Shown here one piece after another: positions 1 to 6,456 of a DNA stretch of 17,429 nt. Positions within the stretch are counted from its first letter, which is position 1, and each line of letters begins with the position of its first letter. Under the pieces are notes generated by a model. That model made no database searches. It was not told where the DNA came from and saw only the letters and a list, made by a program, of their open reading frames with translations. Made by a program: the position numbers and the translations under genes. The stretch comes from Ruminococcaceae bacterium UBA1404 (lineage in GTDB: Bacteria; Bacillota; Clostridia; Oscillospirales; Ruminococcaceae). The stretch is from assembly GCA_002305075.1 (NCBI GenBank), contig DBQC01000006.1, positions 483 through 17,911 of the forward strand. The letters run 5' to 3'.

Positions 1-267
1 GGTGATGCACAGCCAGGTCGCACCGGCCGCCTTCGCTTCCTCCGCGATGCGCAGCCACTCCCGCGCCGTCAGCTCCTCCCCATGCCGGGGGATTTCATCC
101 GGCTTCAGGTGAACGTAGCACATCTTGCAGTTGAAGTTGCAGCGGGGCGTCAACTCCAGCGTGACGGAGATGGGGATGCCTTCGGCGAACGCCTTTTCCC
201 AGACCTGCTTGTAAAACGGGTCCAGCCATTCCATCCGCCGGCAGGCCGGTTCAAACGCTGTGTCCAT
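1..267 (-). CDS. Radical SAM (SPASM-type) maturase, 5' part only
   Basis: The first 89 codons of a radical SAM enzyme are present; the gene runs off the left edge. CNFNCKMC at residues 43-50 is the CX3CX2C cluster that holds the 4Fe-4S centre and binds S-adenosylmethionine, preceded by the usual beta-1 stretch ending LELTPR. ATG at 267 is chosen because TAGGAGG lies just upstream and overlaps the stop codon of the PqqD-like gene; the gap is 9 bases, so the two are cotranscribed and probably translationally coupled. In known systems a PqqD domain (RiPP recognition element) delivers a peptide substrate to a PqqE-like radical SAM/SPASM enzyme. The auxiliary-cluster SPASM domain would lie outside the window, so that part of the call is inference, and the substrate is unknown. 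Confidence 0.85.
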   Translation of the reverse strand, partial: MDTAFEPACRRMEWLDPFYKQVWEKAFAEGIPISVTLELTPRCNFNCKMCYVHLKPDEIPRHGEELTAREWLRIAEEAKAAGATWLCIT

Positions 268-276
268 GACCGCCTC

Positions 277-642
277 CTACGCCTGCTTTTTCCGGGACAG
301 CCCGCCTTTCGGCCACAGCTTGTCGAGCATCTTTTTGGATATCCGCACAGTTGAACTGCCGCGAACCACACCGTCGTCCAGAATGTTGTTGTCTGAAAGG
401 GTTTTGAGGAACCGGTCGATGTCGGCGGCGGCTTTCTCCTCCGAAACGTCGACATAGCGCTCCATAATGCGGGCGACAAGGTCCTCTTTTGTGAACTCGT
501 GATCTTTCATGTAGTCCCACAGATATGCCGCAGAGGACGAGATGTACACGATGCTTGTAATCTCCTGCACACGTTTGCCGACCGGCACAATCACATATTG
601 CCCGGCCACCTCGCGTAAAATCAGCTGATCCTTCAACTTCAT
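277..642 (-). CDS. PqqD-family peptide carrier (RiPP recognition element)
   Basis: This 121-residue protein has the PqqD fold pattern: an N-terminal beta segment (residues about 8-22), the short motif ITSIVYISSSAAYLWDYM, then helices in an acidic/basic stretch with IMERYDVS-type spacing and a final ILDDG turn. PqqD proteins are about 90-120 residues and bind the leader of a ribosomal peptide so that the partner radical SAM enzyme can modify it. The start at 642 is supported by AAAGGGGG just upstream; the reading frame stays open further upstream, but that extension has no usable start context. The lysine- and arginine-rich tail (RKKQA) runs into the downstream gene. No precursor peptide gene is visible between the promoter and this start, so the substrate must be encoded elsewhere or lie beyond the left edge. 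Confidence 0.8.
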   Translation of the reverse strand: MKLKDQLILREVAGQYVIVPVGKRVQEITSIVYISSSAAYLWDYMKDHEFTKEDLVARIMERYVDVSEEKAAADIDRFLKTLSDNNILDDGVVRGSSTVRISKKMLDKLWPKGGLSRKKQA

Positions 643-771
643 GATCCTACCCCCTTTGCGACTCCCGGGATGAAACACACACCGTATGGCGCTGCACGCC
701 ACACAAAATAATGGAAATCTACCGTTCCACATCCATACCGTTATATACAGTCCAAATACCGCCATAAATGT

Positions 772-800
772 AGAATAATGGTATACCATTAACAGTACAA
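772..800 (-). promoter_or_regulatory. Candidate promoter of the pqqD-radical SAM pair
   Basis: On the minus strand TTGTAC (795-800) and TATTCT (772-777) are 17 bases apart. The hexamers are only fair matches to sigma-A, but the spacer and the -35 box carry two perfect palindromes, as expected of a repressed promoter. The leader to the PqqD start is about 130 bases. An alternative -10 (TACAAT) lies inside the outer palindrome. Confidence 0.4.
776..791. promoter_or_regulatory. 16-bp perfect palindrome, probable operator
   Basis: TAATGGTATACCATTA is its own reverse complement. It lies between the candidate -10 and -35 boxes, the classical repressor position. The GGTATACC core resembles operators of some GntR-family regulators; that assignment is inference. 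Confidence 0.55.
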
Positions 801-811
801 TATTATTGTAC
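795..811. promoter_or_regulatory. Second palindrome (8+1+8), probable operator
   Basis: GTACAATA and TATTGTAC are perfect inverted arms around a single T. The site begins 4 bases after the first palindrome and overlaps the candidate -35 box. Its sequence differs from the first site, so two different regulators, or one protein with relaxed specificity, are possible. Confidence 0.5.
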
Positions 812-981
812 CCTCATGCAAAAATCAAGAAATCAGACGCGAACGGACATTTTTTTTGCGCGAATAGTCCTTTTATTTGCAAGTTATTCTTGCGATCCTA
901 CACACAGGCCGCGATTTTTCCCGCAATCTATTGCGTGAAATCCATGCAGGCAAACCGGCCTTTGAATGCATTTCAACCCGC

Positions 982-1023
982 AAAAAAGGCGCCGCAGCAA
1001 CCGATAAAACGGTGCGCGGCGCC
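982..1023 (-). terminator. Intrinsic terminator of the LytTR gene
   Basis: Arms GGCGCCGC (988-995) and GCGGCGCC (1016-1023) pair perfectly, with further inner pairs (ACCG/CGGT). Read on the minus strand the hairpin is followed by TTTTTT (982-987). It sits 24 bases past the stop of the regulator gene. Confidence 0.85.
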
Positions 1024-1046
1024 AGCCGTATGAATATCCAAATGCT

Positions 1047-1790
1047 TCAGGCGAGCCCATTGGATCGCCGTTCGAGGTAACGCTGCAGTTTTTCGCGCAG
1101 TTCGGTTTGCCGGTATTTGCTGACCGGCAGTTTTTTCCCGTTCAGCAGTTCCAATTCACAGTGGCGCAGCATGCGCACATAGGCCAGATTCACGAGAATT
1201 GTGCGGTGGCAGAACACGAAATCTCTGGCTGGAAGCATGGCCGCCAGACGTGAAATTTTCACGCTGCTCTCCCACTGGCTGTTTTGGAAAACCAGCAGCA
1301 CGCTGCGCAACGCGGTTTCGGCGTAAACCAGATCCGCCGGCGACACGCGGGTTTGCCCGTTCGGCCCCGGCAGCAGAATCTCCCTTTTTGCAAGCCGGAC
1401 ACGGTATCCAGCCAACAGCGCTTCGCGCAGCTTTTCCGAATCCACGGGCTTTTCGAGATACCGCAGCGTCCCGACCTCATAGCCTCGCAGGGCCATTTCG
1501 CGGTCGGCGGAAATGAAGACCACCGGCGTATCGTCCCCCTGCCCGCGCAGCGCGGCGGCAAGGTCCACACCGCCCATGCCGTCCATTACCGGTTCAAGCA
1601 AAAGTAGGTGAAACGACTTTCCGCCCTGCATCGCGCCGAGCAGCACGCTGGCTTGTTCGTAGCTGGAAATTTCACAGGCAATGTCTTCGCCTGCAAGAAT
1701 CTCCTGCGCCATGCGGGCAATCTCCTGCCGGTCGGTGCAGCTGCTATCGCAAACCGCAATCTGAAACCTCAAGCGCGCTACTTTCTGCAT
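1047..1790 (-). CDS. LytTR-family response regulator with non-canonical receiver
   Basis: A 247-residue protein of the AgrA/LytR type. Residues about 9-130 form a CheY-like receiver (IAVCD, LLLLEPVMDGMGG, VVFISA, YLEKP); residues about 138-240 form a LytTR DNA-binding domain (VYAETALRSVLLVF, FCHRTILVNLAYV, LPVSKYRQTELR). The phospho-acceptor position is Glu66 instead of Asp, and the usual acidic pair after the first strand is reduced to Asp15-Ser16, while the switch Ser94 and Lys114-Pro115 remain. The protein may therefore work without phosphorylation. It has no adjacent histidine kinase and is flanked by its own promoter and terminator. The ATG at 1790 has GGAGG 7 bases upstream. Targets are unknown. 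Confidence 0.85.
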   Translation of the reverse strand: MQKVARLRFQIAVCDSSCTDRQEIARMAQEILAGEDIACEISSYEQASVLLGAMQGGKSFHLLLLEPVMDGMGGVDLAAALRGQGDDTPVVFISADREMALRGYEVGTLRYLEKPVDSEKLREALLAGYRVRLAKREILLPGPNGQTRVSPADLVYAETALRSVLLVFQNSQWESSVKISRLAAMLPARDFVFCHRTILVNLAYVRMLRHCELELLNGKKLPVSKYRQTELREKLQRYLERRSNGLA

Positions 1791-1840
1791 AGCGAATCCT
1801 CCTGCCCCTTAAACTCGCAATCGATTTACACTATATATTG

Positions 1841-1868
1841 ATTATAGCATAAAATTTATCATGCGCAA
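1841..1868 (-). promoter_or_regulatory. Promoter of the LytTR gene
   Basis: Minus-strand TTGCGC (1863-1868), a 16-base spacer and a perfect TATAAT (1841-1846), preceded by TGC so that it forms an extended -10. Confidence 0.65.
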
Positions 1869-1895
1869 GGCGGATTCTCCTAAAAATCGTCCGGT

Positions 1896-2657
1896 TTATG
1901 CATTTTTTAGGACCTCAAGCGCGGCCGGAAGCTCGGTTTCGTAATCCGAAACGCCGCCTTCAAAGCTGACGCGGCCATCGTAGCCCGCGCGGCGCAGCGC
2001 ATTGAAGAACGCCCTGTAGTCCGCCTTATCCGTCGGTTTCATTGCGACGCGGCCCTCGGGGTTGGAAATGTGGACATGACGCAACGCAGCACCGCAGTCC
2101 TCCACCATCTTCATGGTACCGCCTTCCACGAGCAAGTGGTAGTAATCGCAGAGCAGCTGAAAATGCGGGCGGTCAACCGCGCGGACAAACGCCAGCCCTT
2201 CCGGCTGTGTGTTGAGAATGTTCGTCTCCGCGCGGCGCAGCGGCTCAAGCACCACCGTGACACCGTACTTCGCGCCTGTTTCACCGAGATATTGGGCCGT
2301 CTGCACGAGCTGCGCCTGCGCGCGCTCGCGTGAAAATCCCTCAGGTACACGGCGGCTGCCGCCGCTGCCAAATACGGCGATCGAAATGCCGGCCGTCCCA
2401 AGCCGCTTCATCACGCGGTCAATGTACGCCTGCACCGCCCCAAAATCCACCGTGTTGCCCGTCAGGCGCAGCTCGCCTGGAAACAGGCAATTTGCCGCCT
2501 CGGCATGAATCGGCGCCGCCCTGTTTTCCGCGCAAAAGGCGGCAAACTCCGCTTCCGTCATCGCGGCGAGCGAGGAAGCGCTCACTTCCAGATAGTCAAA
2601 TCCAATTTTTTTCAGCCGCGCCGCTTCAGAAACCGGCGCGCATACGCCAAAACGCAT
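1896..2657 (-). CDS. Sugar phosphate isomerase/epimerase-like TIM barrel
   Basis: A 253-residue protein of the xylose isomerase-like (AP endonuclease 2) TIM-barrel superfamily, a normal length for that family. Candidate metal ligands sit at strand ends: Glu138 (VVLEPL), Asp171 and His174 (LLCDYYHL), His194/His196 (RHVHISN) and Glu233 (VSFEGG). The N-terminal strand MRFGVCA and FDYLEVSAS are also typical. Such proteins isomerise or epimerise sugars, keto-sugars or inositol derivatives; the substrate cannot be told from sequence. ATG at 2657 is chosen because the barrel begins there; the ribosome site (AAGGAGAGG) is about 11 bases away, rather long. It is transcribed divergently from an aldo/keto reductase, which could suggest shared carbohydrate metabolism. 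Confidence 0.75.
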   Translation of the reverse strand: MRFGVCAPVSEAARLKKIGFDYLEVSASSLAAMTEAEFAAFCAENRAAPIHAEAANCLFPGELRLTGNTVDFGAVQAYIDRVMKRLGTAGISIAVFGSGGSRRVPEGFSRERAQAQLVQTAQYLGETGAKYGVTVVLEPLRRAETNILNTQPEGLAFVRAVDRPHFQLLCDYYHLLVEGGTMKMVEDCGAALRHVHISNPEGRVAMKPTDKADYRAFFNALRRAGYDGRVSFEGGVSDYETELPAALEVLKNA

Positions 2658-2692
2658 GGTTACAACATCCTCTCCTTGGAAAAGTTTTTTCC

Positions 2693-2721
2693 ATTGTAGC
2701 GCAGTGGTTTCCGCAAAGCAA
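2693..2721 (-). promoter_or_regulatory. Promoter of the TIM-barrel gene
   Basis: Minus-strand TTGCTT (2716-2721), 17-base spacer, TACAAT (2693-2698). It lies back to back with the plus-strand promoter at 2748-2776. Confidence 0.6.
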
Positions 2722-2747
2722 GCGGTTTGCAAAATTTTCTTTTTTCC

Positions 2748-2776
2748 TTGCCGCACAGCGTGTTTTGCCCTATAAT
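2748..2776 (+). promoter_or_regulatory. Promoter of the aldo/keto reductase-ogt operon
   Basis: TTGCCG (2748-2753), 17-base spacer and perfect TATAAT (2771-2776), 37 bases before the start codon at 2814. Confidence 0.75.
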
Positions 2777-2813
2777 AACCTTATAAATCTTCAAAAGGAA
2801 GGATTGTATTGGT

Positions 2814-3734
2814 ATGAAAACGATTTCACTCGGTAAAACCGGCCTCACCGTGCCCGTGCTTGCCCTCGGCTGCATGCGTCTGGCAGATGCAGACCGGAAG
2901 CAGGCGGCGGAATACTTCCGCACCGCGCTCGACCTGGGCCTCAACTTCTTCGACCACGCGGACATCTACGCGGGCGGCCGTTCGGAGGAGGTCTTCGCCG
3001 ACCTCGTGCGTGAAAGCGGCGTTTCGCGCGATAAGCTGATCCTCCAGTCCAAGTGCGGCATTGTGCCCGGCAAGATGTATGATTTCTCGAAAAAACACAT
3101 TCTGGAATCCGTAGACGGCATCTTGAAGCGTCTGAACACCGATTACCTCGACGTGCTGCTTCTGCACCGCCCCGACGCGCTGATGGAACCCGAGGAGGTT
3201 GCCGAGGCGTTTGATACACTTGAGGCCGCCGGCAAGGTGCGCCACTTTGGTGTCTCGAATCAGGACCCGGGCACGATGGCGCTGTTGCAGAAGTACGTCC
3301 GCCAGCCGATTGCCGCAGACCAGCTGCAACTCAGCGTGACGAACGCCTCGATGATTGAGCAGCCGATGAACATCAACATCGGCGACGACCGCAACCTCGA
3401 CCGCGACAACGGCGTGCTCAACTACTGCCGCCTGCACGATATCACGGTGCAGACCTGGTCGCCGTTCCAGTACGGCTTCATGGAGGGTGTTTTCCTCGGC
3501 AACGAGAAATTCGGCGAGCTTAACCGGGTACTCGAGGACGTCGGCGCGCGCTACGGTGTGTCCTCGACGACAATTTCCCTCGCATGGATCCTGCGCCATC
3601 CGGCCAAAATGCAGGCCGTTATCGGCTCGATCAATCCGAAACGCATCGCGGAATGCGCGAAGGCCGCCGAGGTCGACCTCTCCCGCGAAGACTGGTACGA
3701 GATCTATCGCGGTGCGGGTCACCGTCTGCCGTAA
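2814..3734 (+). CDS. Aldo/keto reductase (YdhF-like)
   Basis: A 306-residue NAD(P)H-dependent oxidoreductase with the (beta/alpha)8 aldo/keto reductase fold. The catalytic tetrad can be read as Asp47, Tyr52 (NFFDHADIYAGG), Lys80 (LILQSKCG) and His118 (DVLLLHRPD). The C-terminal cofactor segment IGSINPKRIAECAKA is present. Length and motifs match the E. coli YdhF branch, whose members reduce aldehydes or ketones; the physiological substrate is not known. AAGGAAGG precedes the ATG at a somewhat long spacing of 11 bases. It is followed after 3 bases by the ogt gene, so both share the promoter at 2748-2776. Confidence 0.9.
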   Translation: MKTISLGKTGLTVPVLALGCMRLADADRKQAAEYFRTALDLGLNFFDHADIYAGGRSEEVFADLVRESGVSRDKLILQSKCGIVPGKMYDFSKKHILESVDGILKRLNTDYLDVLLLHRPDALMEPEEVAEAFDTLEAAGKVRHFGVSNQDPGTMALLQKYVRQPIAADQLQLSVTNASMIEQPMNINIGDDRNLDRDNGVLNYCRLHDITVQTWSPFQYGFMEGVFLGNEKFGELNRVLEDVGARYGVSSTTISLAWILRHPAKMQAVIGSINPKRIAECAKAAEVDLSREDWYEIYRGAGHRLP

Positions 3735-3737
3735 GCC

Positions 3738-4187
3738 GTGCAGAGCCGCTTGGAAACACCGGTCGGCACGCTGTGGATGGAAGAGACGGACGGCGCCCTT
3801 ACCCGCGTGACAAACCGGCCGCTCGACGGCCCCGAGGGGGAAACGCCGCTGCTTCAGCAGGCGAAGCGCGAGCTTTTGGAATATTTCGCGGGCACACGCC
3901 GGACGTTTTCCGTGCCGCTGAACCCGCAGGGCACCGCGTTTCAGCAGGCCGTCTGGGCGGCGCTGCGGAAAATCCCCTACGGCGAAACGCGCAGCTACGG
4001 CGCGATCGCCGCGGCGATCGGCAACCCGAAGGCCGCGCGAGCCGTGGGCAGCGCGAACAACAAAAACCCGATTCTGATCTTCACGCCCTGTCACCGCGTG
4101 ATCGGCGCCGGCGGTGCGCTCGTCGGCTTCGCCGCTGGCCTGCCGGTTAAGGAAGCGTTGCTCGCGCTCGAACAGAAATATCGGTAA
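3738..4187 (+). CDS. ogt: Methylated-DNA--[protein]-cysteine S-methyltransferase
   Basis: A 149-residue suicide DNA-repair protein that transfers the alkyl group of O6-methylguanine to its own cysteine. The active site PCHRV is at residues 117-121 (Cys118); the helix-turn-helix with the arginine finger is ARAVGSANNKNP (Arg101), and Tyr87 sits in the recognition helix region (ETRSYGAIA). The N-terminal domain is short, as in compact Ogt proteins. Translation must begin at GTG 3738, three bases after the preceding stop. No clear Shine-Dalgarno is seen, so translation is probably coupled to the reductase gene. A convergent AlkD gene lies on the other side of a shared terminator, which gives two alkylation-repair enzymes side by side. 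Confidence 0.93.
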   Translation: MQSRLETPVGTLWMEETDGALTRVTNRPLDGPEGETPLLQQAKRELLEYFAGTRRTFSVPLNPQGTAFQQAVWAALRKIPYGETRSYGAIAAAIGNPKAARAVGSANNKNPILIFTPCHRVIGAGGALVGFAAGLPVKEALLALEQKYR

Positions 4188-4225
4188 AAAGCATTCGGAC
4201 GGCGATCGCCGTCCGAATCTTTTTT
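4186..4225. terminator. Bidirectional terminator between ogt and alkD
   Basis: A perfect 26-base palindrome (4193-4218, arms ATTCGGACGGCGA) is flanked by AAAAA on the left (4186-4190) and TTTTTT on the right (4220-4225), so it can stop transcription from both convergent genes. Confidence 0.9.
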
Positions 4226-4925
4226 ATTCTGCAATTTTGCCGCGCTTCATCGCGCGCAGGCGGGTTTTATCCGCAGGGGACACGCGGCGAGATTCGAGCA
4301 TTTTCTGAATCGCCTTGTTGTACGTCCAGTCGTCGAGCACGGTCGTCTCCAGAAACGCAAACGTCTTTTCGCGGTATTTCGCCATCGCGGTCGCCACCGC
4401 CCAGGCTGCACCCATCTTATAGTAATACGCTTCGCAATGTATTTCGTTCAGGAGCTCCAGCACGCGGTCGATGTACGCATCCGTGAGGAAGTGGCTCATC
4501 ATCGTGACGACAAGCACACGCAGCACAAAGGGCTCTTCCCTGTTCCTAAGCGTCATCAGAAACGCCCACGTTTCGGCGGGATATTTCGCGGCCTGCTTGA
4601 ACGACTGGCACAGCGTGTCGCAATTCGCCCAGTTGTCGATGTGCGGGACGGCACGCGCGAACCAGCGGAGCGCCTCATCGATTTCGCCGCGCAGGCGACC
4701 GAGCACAAAGGCGTACAGCATCGTCATTTCAACGCTCGAAAAATCGCACGCTTCAAGAAAGCCGCGCGCGTCGTCCTTGGCGATCTGCGCCGCCATCGCG
4801 CGCAGCACAGGCAGGCGAACGCCCAGCAGCGGCAGCGCGGATCCCGGCGTGAGCGACAGCGAAAACGCACGGTACTGCGCTTCACTGCGTCTTTCCAATT
4901 CGTTTCGAATGGCTTCGAGTTGCAT
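4224..4925 (-). CDS. AlkD-like DNA alkylation repair glycosylase
   Basis: A 233-residue all-helical HEAT-like repeat protein of the DNA alkylation repair (AlkD) family, a normal length. The characteristic active-site motif is DNWANCDTL with Trp99 and Asp103, the same W-x3-D spacing as Trp109/Asp113 of Bacillus cereus AlkD. AlkD excises positively charged bases such as N3- and N7-alkylpurines without flipping them. Other conserved stretches are LPLLGVRLPVLRAMA near the N terminus and YYYKMGAAWAVA near 165-180. The ATG at 4925 has GGAGG 9 bases upstream; the frame is open further upstream, but that part overlaps the divergent riboswitch region and does not look coding. Confidence 0.88.
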   Translation of the reverse strand: MQLEAIRNELERRSEAQYRAFSLSLTPGSALPLLGVRLPVLRAMAAQIAKDDARGFLEACDFSSVEMTMLYAFVLGRLRGEIDEALRWFARAVPHIDNWANCDTLCQSFKQAAKYPAETWAFLMTLRNREEPFVLRVLVVTMMSHFLTDAYIDRVLELLNEIHCEAYYYKMGAAWAVATAMAKYREKTFAFLETTVLDDWTYNKAIQKMLESRRVSPADKTRLRAMKRGKIAE

Positions 4926-4950
4926 CTTCCTATTCCTCCGAAATCTTTCC

Positions 4951-4979
4951 TTGACAAATCGTTCATATTCTCGTAAACT
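4951..4979 (+). promoter_or_regulatory. Promoter of the riboswitch-oadB transcript
   Basis: Perfect TTGACA (4951-4956), 17-base spacer, TAAACT (4974-4979). Transcription would begin near 4986, exactly where the aptamer's first stem starts. Confidence 0.75.
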
Positions 4980-4991
4980 ATTGGATGTAAA
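4962..4991 (-). promoter_or_regulatory. Candidate promoter of the alkD-like gene
   Basis: Minus-strand TTTACA (4986-4991), 18-base spacer, TATGAA (4962-4967). It overlaps the stronger plus-strand promoter at 4951-4979, so the two directions may compete. Confidence 0.35.
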
Positions 4992-5078
4992 AGGGAGTAG
5001 CATGCAGATACTTCTGTAATGCAGGCGACAGCACGGCGGTCTTTCGCCCGTCTGCATTTTAATTTGCGAGACTTTTAT
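4987..5078 (+). ncRNA. yybP-ykoY-type (Mn2+) riboswitch aptamer
   Basis: The leader opens with AAAAGGGAGTAGC and closes with TTTGCGAGACTTTT, matching the yybP-ykoY layout I recall (AAAGGGGAGUAGC ... GCAAGACCUUU). P1 pairs GUAAAAG (4987-4993) with CUUUUAU (5072-5078); one G-C pair of the usual stem is replaced by A-U, a compensated change. A second hairpin lies at about 5000-5023 (CAGA/TCTG). The long arm pairs GCAGGC (5021-5026) with GUCUGC (5050-5055) and holds GCGACAGCAC plus a GGCG/CGCC hairpin (5035-5048), as the class does. This family senses Mn2+ and normally controls Mn2+ efflux and homeostasis genes. The assignment is by eye; no covariance search was possible. Confidence 0.72.
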
Positions 5079-5108
5079 CATGCACCGGACATGATAGAGG
5101 TCTTTTTT
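5070..5108 (+). terminator. Riboswitch expression platform: intrinsic terminator
   Basis: GACTTTTATCATG (5070-5082) pairs over 13 positions (two G-U) with CATGATAGAGGTC (5090-5102), followed by TTTTTT (5103-5108). The 5' arm includes the 3' strand of P1 (5072-5078), so aptamer and terminator exclude each other: ligand binding should prevent termination and switch the gene on. Confidence 0.85.
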
Positions 5109-5162
5109 CATTTGCGAAAAAGACCCCCGCACGCCGGAATTCTACTGAAAGGGCTGAACCCC

Positions 5163-6293
5163 ATGGACTTTCTGGATTACCTGTTCTCCAATGTGTTCAA
5201 CATCACCTGGCAACACGCCGTCATGTGGTGCATCGGCGGCCTTCTGATCTGGCTCGCGATCGCCAAAAAAATGGAGCCTACGCTGCTGCTCCCGATCGGC
5301 TTCGGCACGATCCTCGTCAACCTGCCGCTCTCGGGCGTGGTCACGCAGGCCTTCATGCAAGGCGACGAAATCGGCGTGATCAGCCTGCTGTTTGACGCCG
5401 GCATCGGCAACGAACTGTTTCCGCTCCTGCTGTTCATCGGCATCGGCGCGATGATTGACTTTGAGCCGTTGCTCACAAACCCGAAGCTCTTCCTGTTCGG
5501 CGCGGCGGCGCAGTTCGGTATTTTCTTCACGCTGAGCATGGCCCGCCTCTTCGGCTTTGACTTGCACGACGCCGCTTCCATTTCCATCATCGGCGCGGCG
5601 GACGGCCCGACTTCCATTTTCGTGGCAAACACGCTGGACTCGGCTTACATCGGCGCGATCACCGTCGCGGCCTACTCGTACATGGCGCTGGTCCCGATCG
5701 TGCAGCCGCCGGTCATCCGTCTGCTCACGACGAAGAAAGAGCGCCGCATCCGCATGGAGTACAAGCCCGGCACCGTTTCGAAACAGACGAAAATCCTGTT
5801 CCCGATCATCATCACCGCGGTGGTCGGCATCATTTCCTACCGTTCGGCAGCGCTCGTCGGCTTCCTGATGTTCGGCAACCTGCTGCGCGAATGTGGTGTG
5901 CTCAGCAGCCTTTCCGACACGGCGCAGAACGTGCTGGCAAACCTCATCACGCTGCTTCTGGGCATTTCGATTACGGCGCACATGACGGCGGCCGAATTCC
6001 TGAAGCTCGACACGCTGTTGATTCTCGGCCTCGGCCTCATCGCCTTTGTGTTTGACACCGTGGGCGGCGTCCTGTTCGCCAAGGTCATGAACCTGTTCGT
6101 GCGCAAAAAGGTCAACCCGATGATCGGCGCGGCAGGCATTTCCGCCTTCCCGATGTCGGCCCGCATCATCCAGAAGATGGGCCAGAAGGAAGACCCGCAG
6201 AACTTCCTGCTGATGCACGCCGTCGGCGCGAACGTCTCCGGTCAGATCGCCTCGGTCATTGCAGGCGGCATCATCTTGAACCTCATCCATTGA
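5163..6293 (+). CDS. Na+-translocating decarboxylase beta subunit (OadB/GcdB/MmdB family)
   Basis: A 376-residue polytopic membrane protein with about ten hydrophobic segments. Family hallmarks are GIGAMIDFEPLLTNP (93-107), IGAADGPTSIFVANTL (143-158, with the Asp147 of the DGPT motif that matters for Na+ transport in OadB), and the C-terminal block FPMSARIIQKMGQ and MHAVGANVSGQIAS (329-364). In oxaloacetate, methylmalonyl-CoA and glutaconyl-CoA decarboxylases this subunit decarboxylates carboxybiotin and exports Na+. ATG 5163 is chosen for AAAGGG 9 bases upstream and because the protein aligns from there. No carboxyltransferase (alpha) or biotin carrier gene is adjacent in this window. Expression appears to be governed by the aptamer and terminator in its 177-base leader; the small OadG-like gene follows. 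Confidence 0.92.
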   Translation: MDFLDYLFSNVFNITWQHAVMWCIGGLLIWLAIAKKMEPTLLLPIGFGTILVNLPLSGVVTQAFMQGDEIGVISLLFDAGIGNELFPLLLFIGIGAMIDFEPLLTNPKLFLFGAAAQFGIFFTLSMARLFGFDLHDAASISIIGAADGPTSIFVANTLDSAYIGAITVAAYSYMALVPIVQPPVIRLLTTKKERRIRMEYKPGTVSKQTKILFPIIITAVVGIISYRSAALVGFLMFGNLLRECGVLSSLSDTAQNVLANLITLLLGISITAHMTAAEFLKLDTLLILGLGLIAFVFDTVGGVLFAKVMNLFVRKKVNPMIGAAGISAFPMSARIIQKMGQKEDPQNFLLMHAVGANVSGQIASVIAGGIILNLIH

Positions 6294-6309
6294 GAAAGGA
6301 GCCATTGGT

Positions 6310-6444
6310 ATGCTGAATCTGGATGTCAACGCATTTCTCGACAGTCTGCAGTACATGGGCAAGGGCATGTTCGGCGTCTTTCTGGTGATCGCCATCATCA
6401 TCCTCTCGATCTATGTCATGAACGCGCTTTTCAAATCGAAATAA
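6310..6444 (+). CDS. 44-residue OadG-like small membrane subunit
   Basis: A short gene encoding 44 residues: an amphipathic start (MLNLDVNAFLDSLQYMGKGM), one transmembrane helix (about 21-38, FGVFLVIAIIILSIYVM) and a short basic tail NALFKSK. AGAAAGGAG lies 9 bases before the ATG, and the gene starts 16 bases after the beta-subunit stop, so it is cotranscribed. Gamma (OadG) subunits of Na+-pump decarboxylases are small single-helix proteins that hold the complex together; this one lacks the long metal-binding C-terminal tail of enterobacterial OadG, so it is a minimal version. The assignment rests on context and topology rather than a diagnostic motif. Confidence 0.78.
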   Translation: MLNLDVNAFLDSLQYMGKGMFGVFLVIAIIILSIYVMNALFKSK

Positions 6445-6456
6445 TAAAGACTGACG

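Noticed and set aside
643..730. N-terminal extension or precursor peptide in frame with the PqqD-like protein
   Set aside because: The frame is open but has no ribosome site, and the encoded segment (MWNGRFPLFC...) does not fit the family; the start at 642 has a strong one.
720..742. TACCGTT direct repeats as LytTR-type binding sites
   Set aside because: Spacing is 16 bases instead of about 21, and flanking positions do not match the LytTR consensus.
1879..1911. CCTAAAAA/TTTTTAGG stem as terminator of the TIM-barrel gene
   Set aside because: The stem is A-U rich with a 17-base loop, overlaps the stop codon and has no T-run after it; too weak to call.
2826..4094. Long open frame on the minus strand opposite the aldo/keto reductase and ogt
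   Set aside because: It lies opposite two well-recognised genes, has no motifs and an arginine/alanine/histidine-rich composition typical of antisense frames in GC-rich DNA.
5142..6401. Long minus-strand frame opposite oadB
   Set aside because: Antisense shadow rich in Asp, Arg, His and Glu; the plus strand encodes a clear membrane protein.
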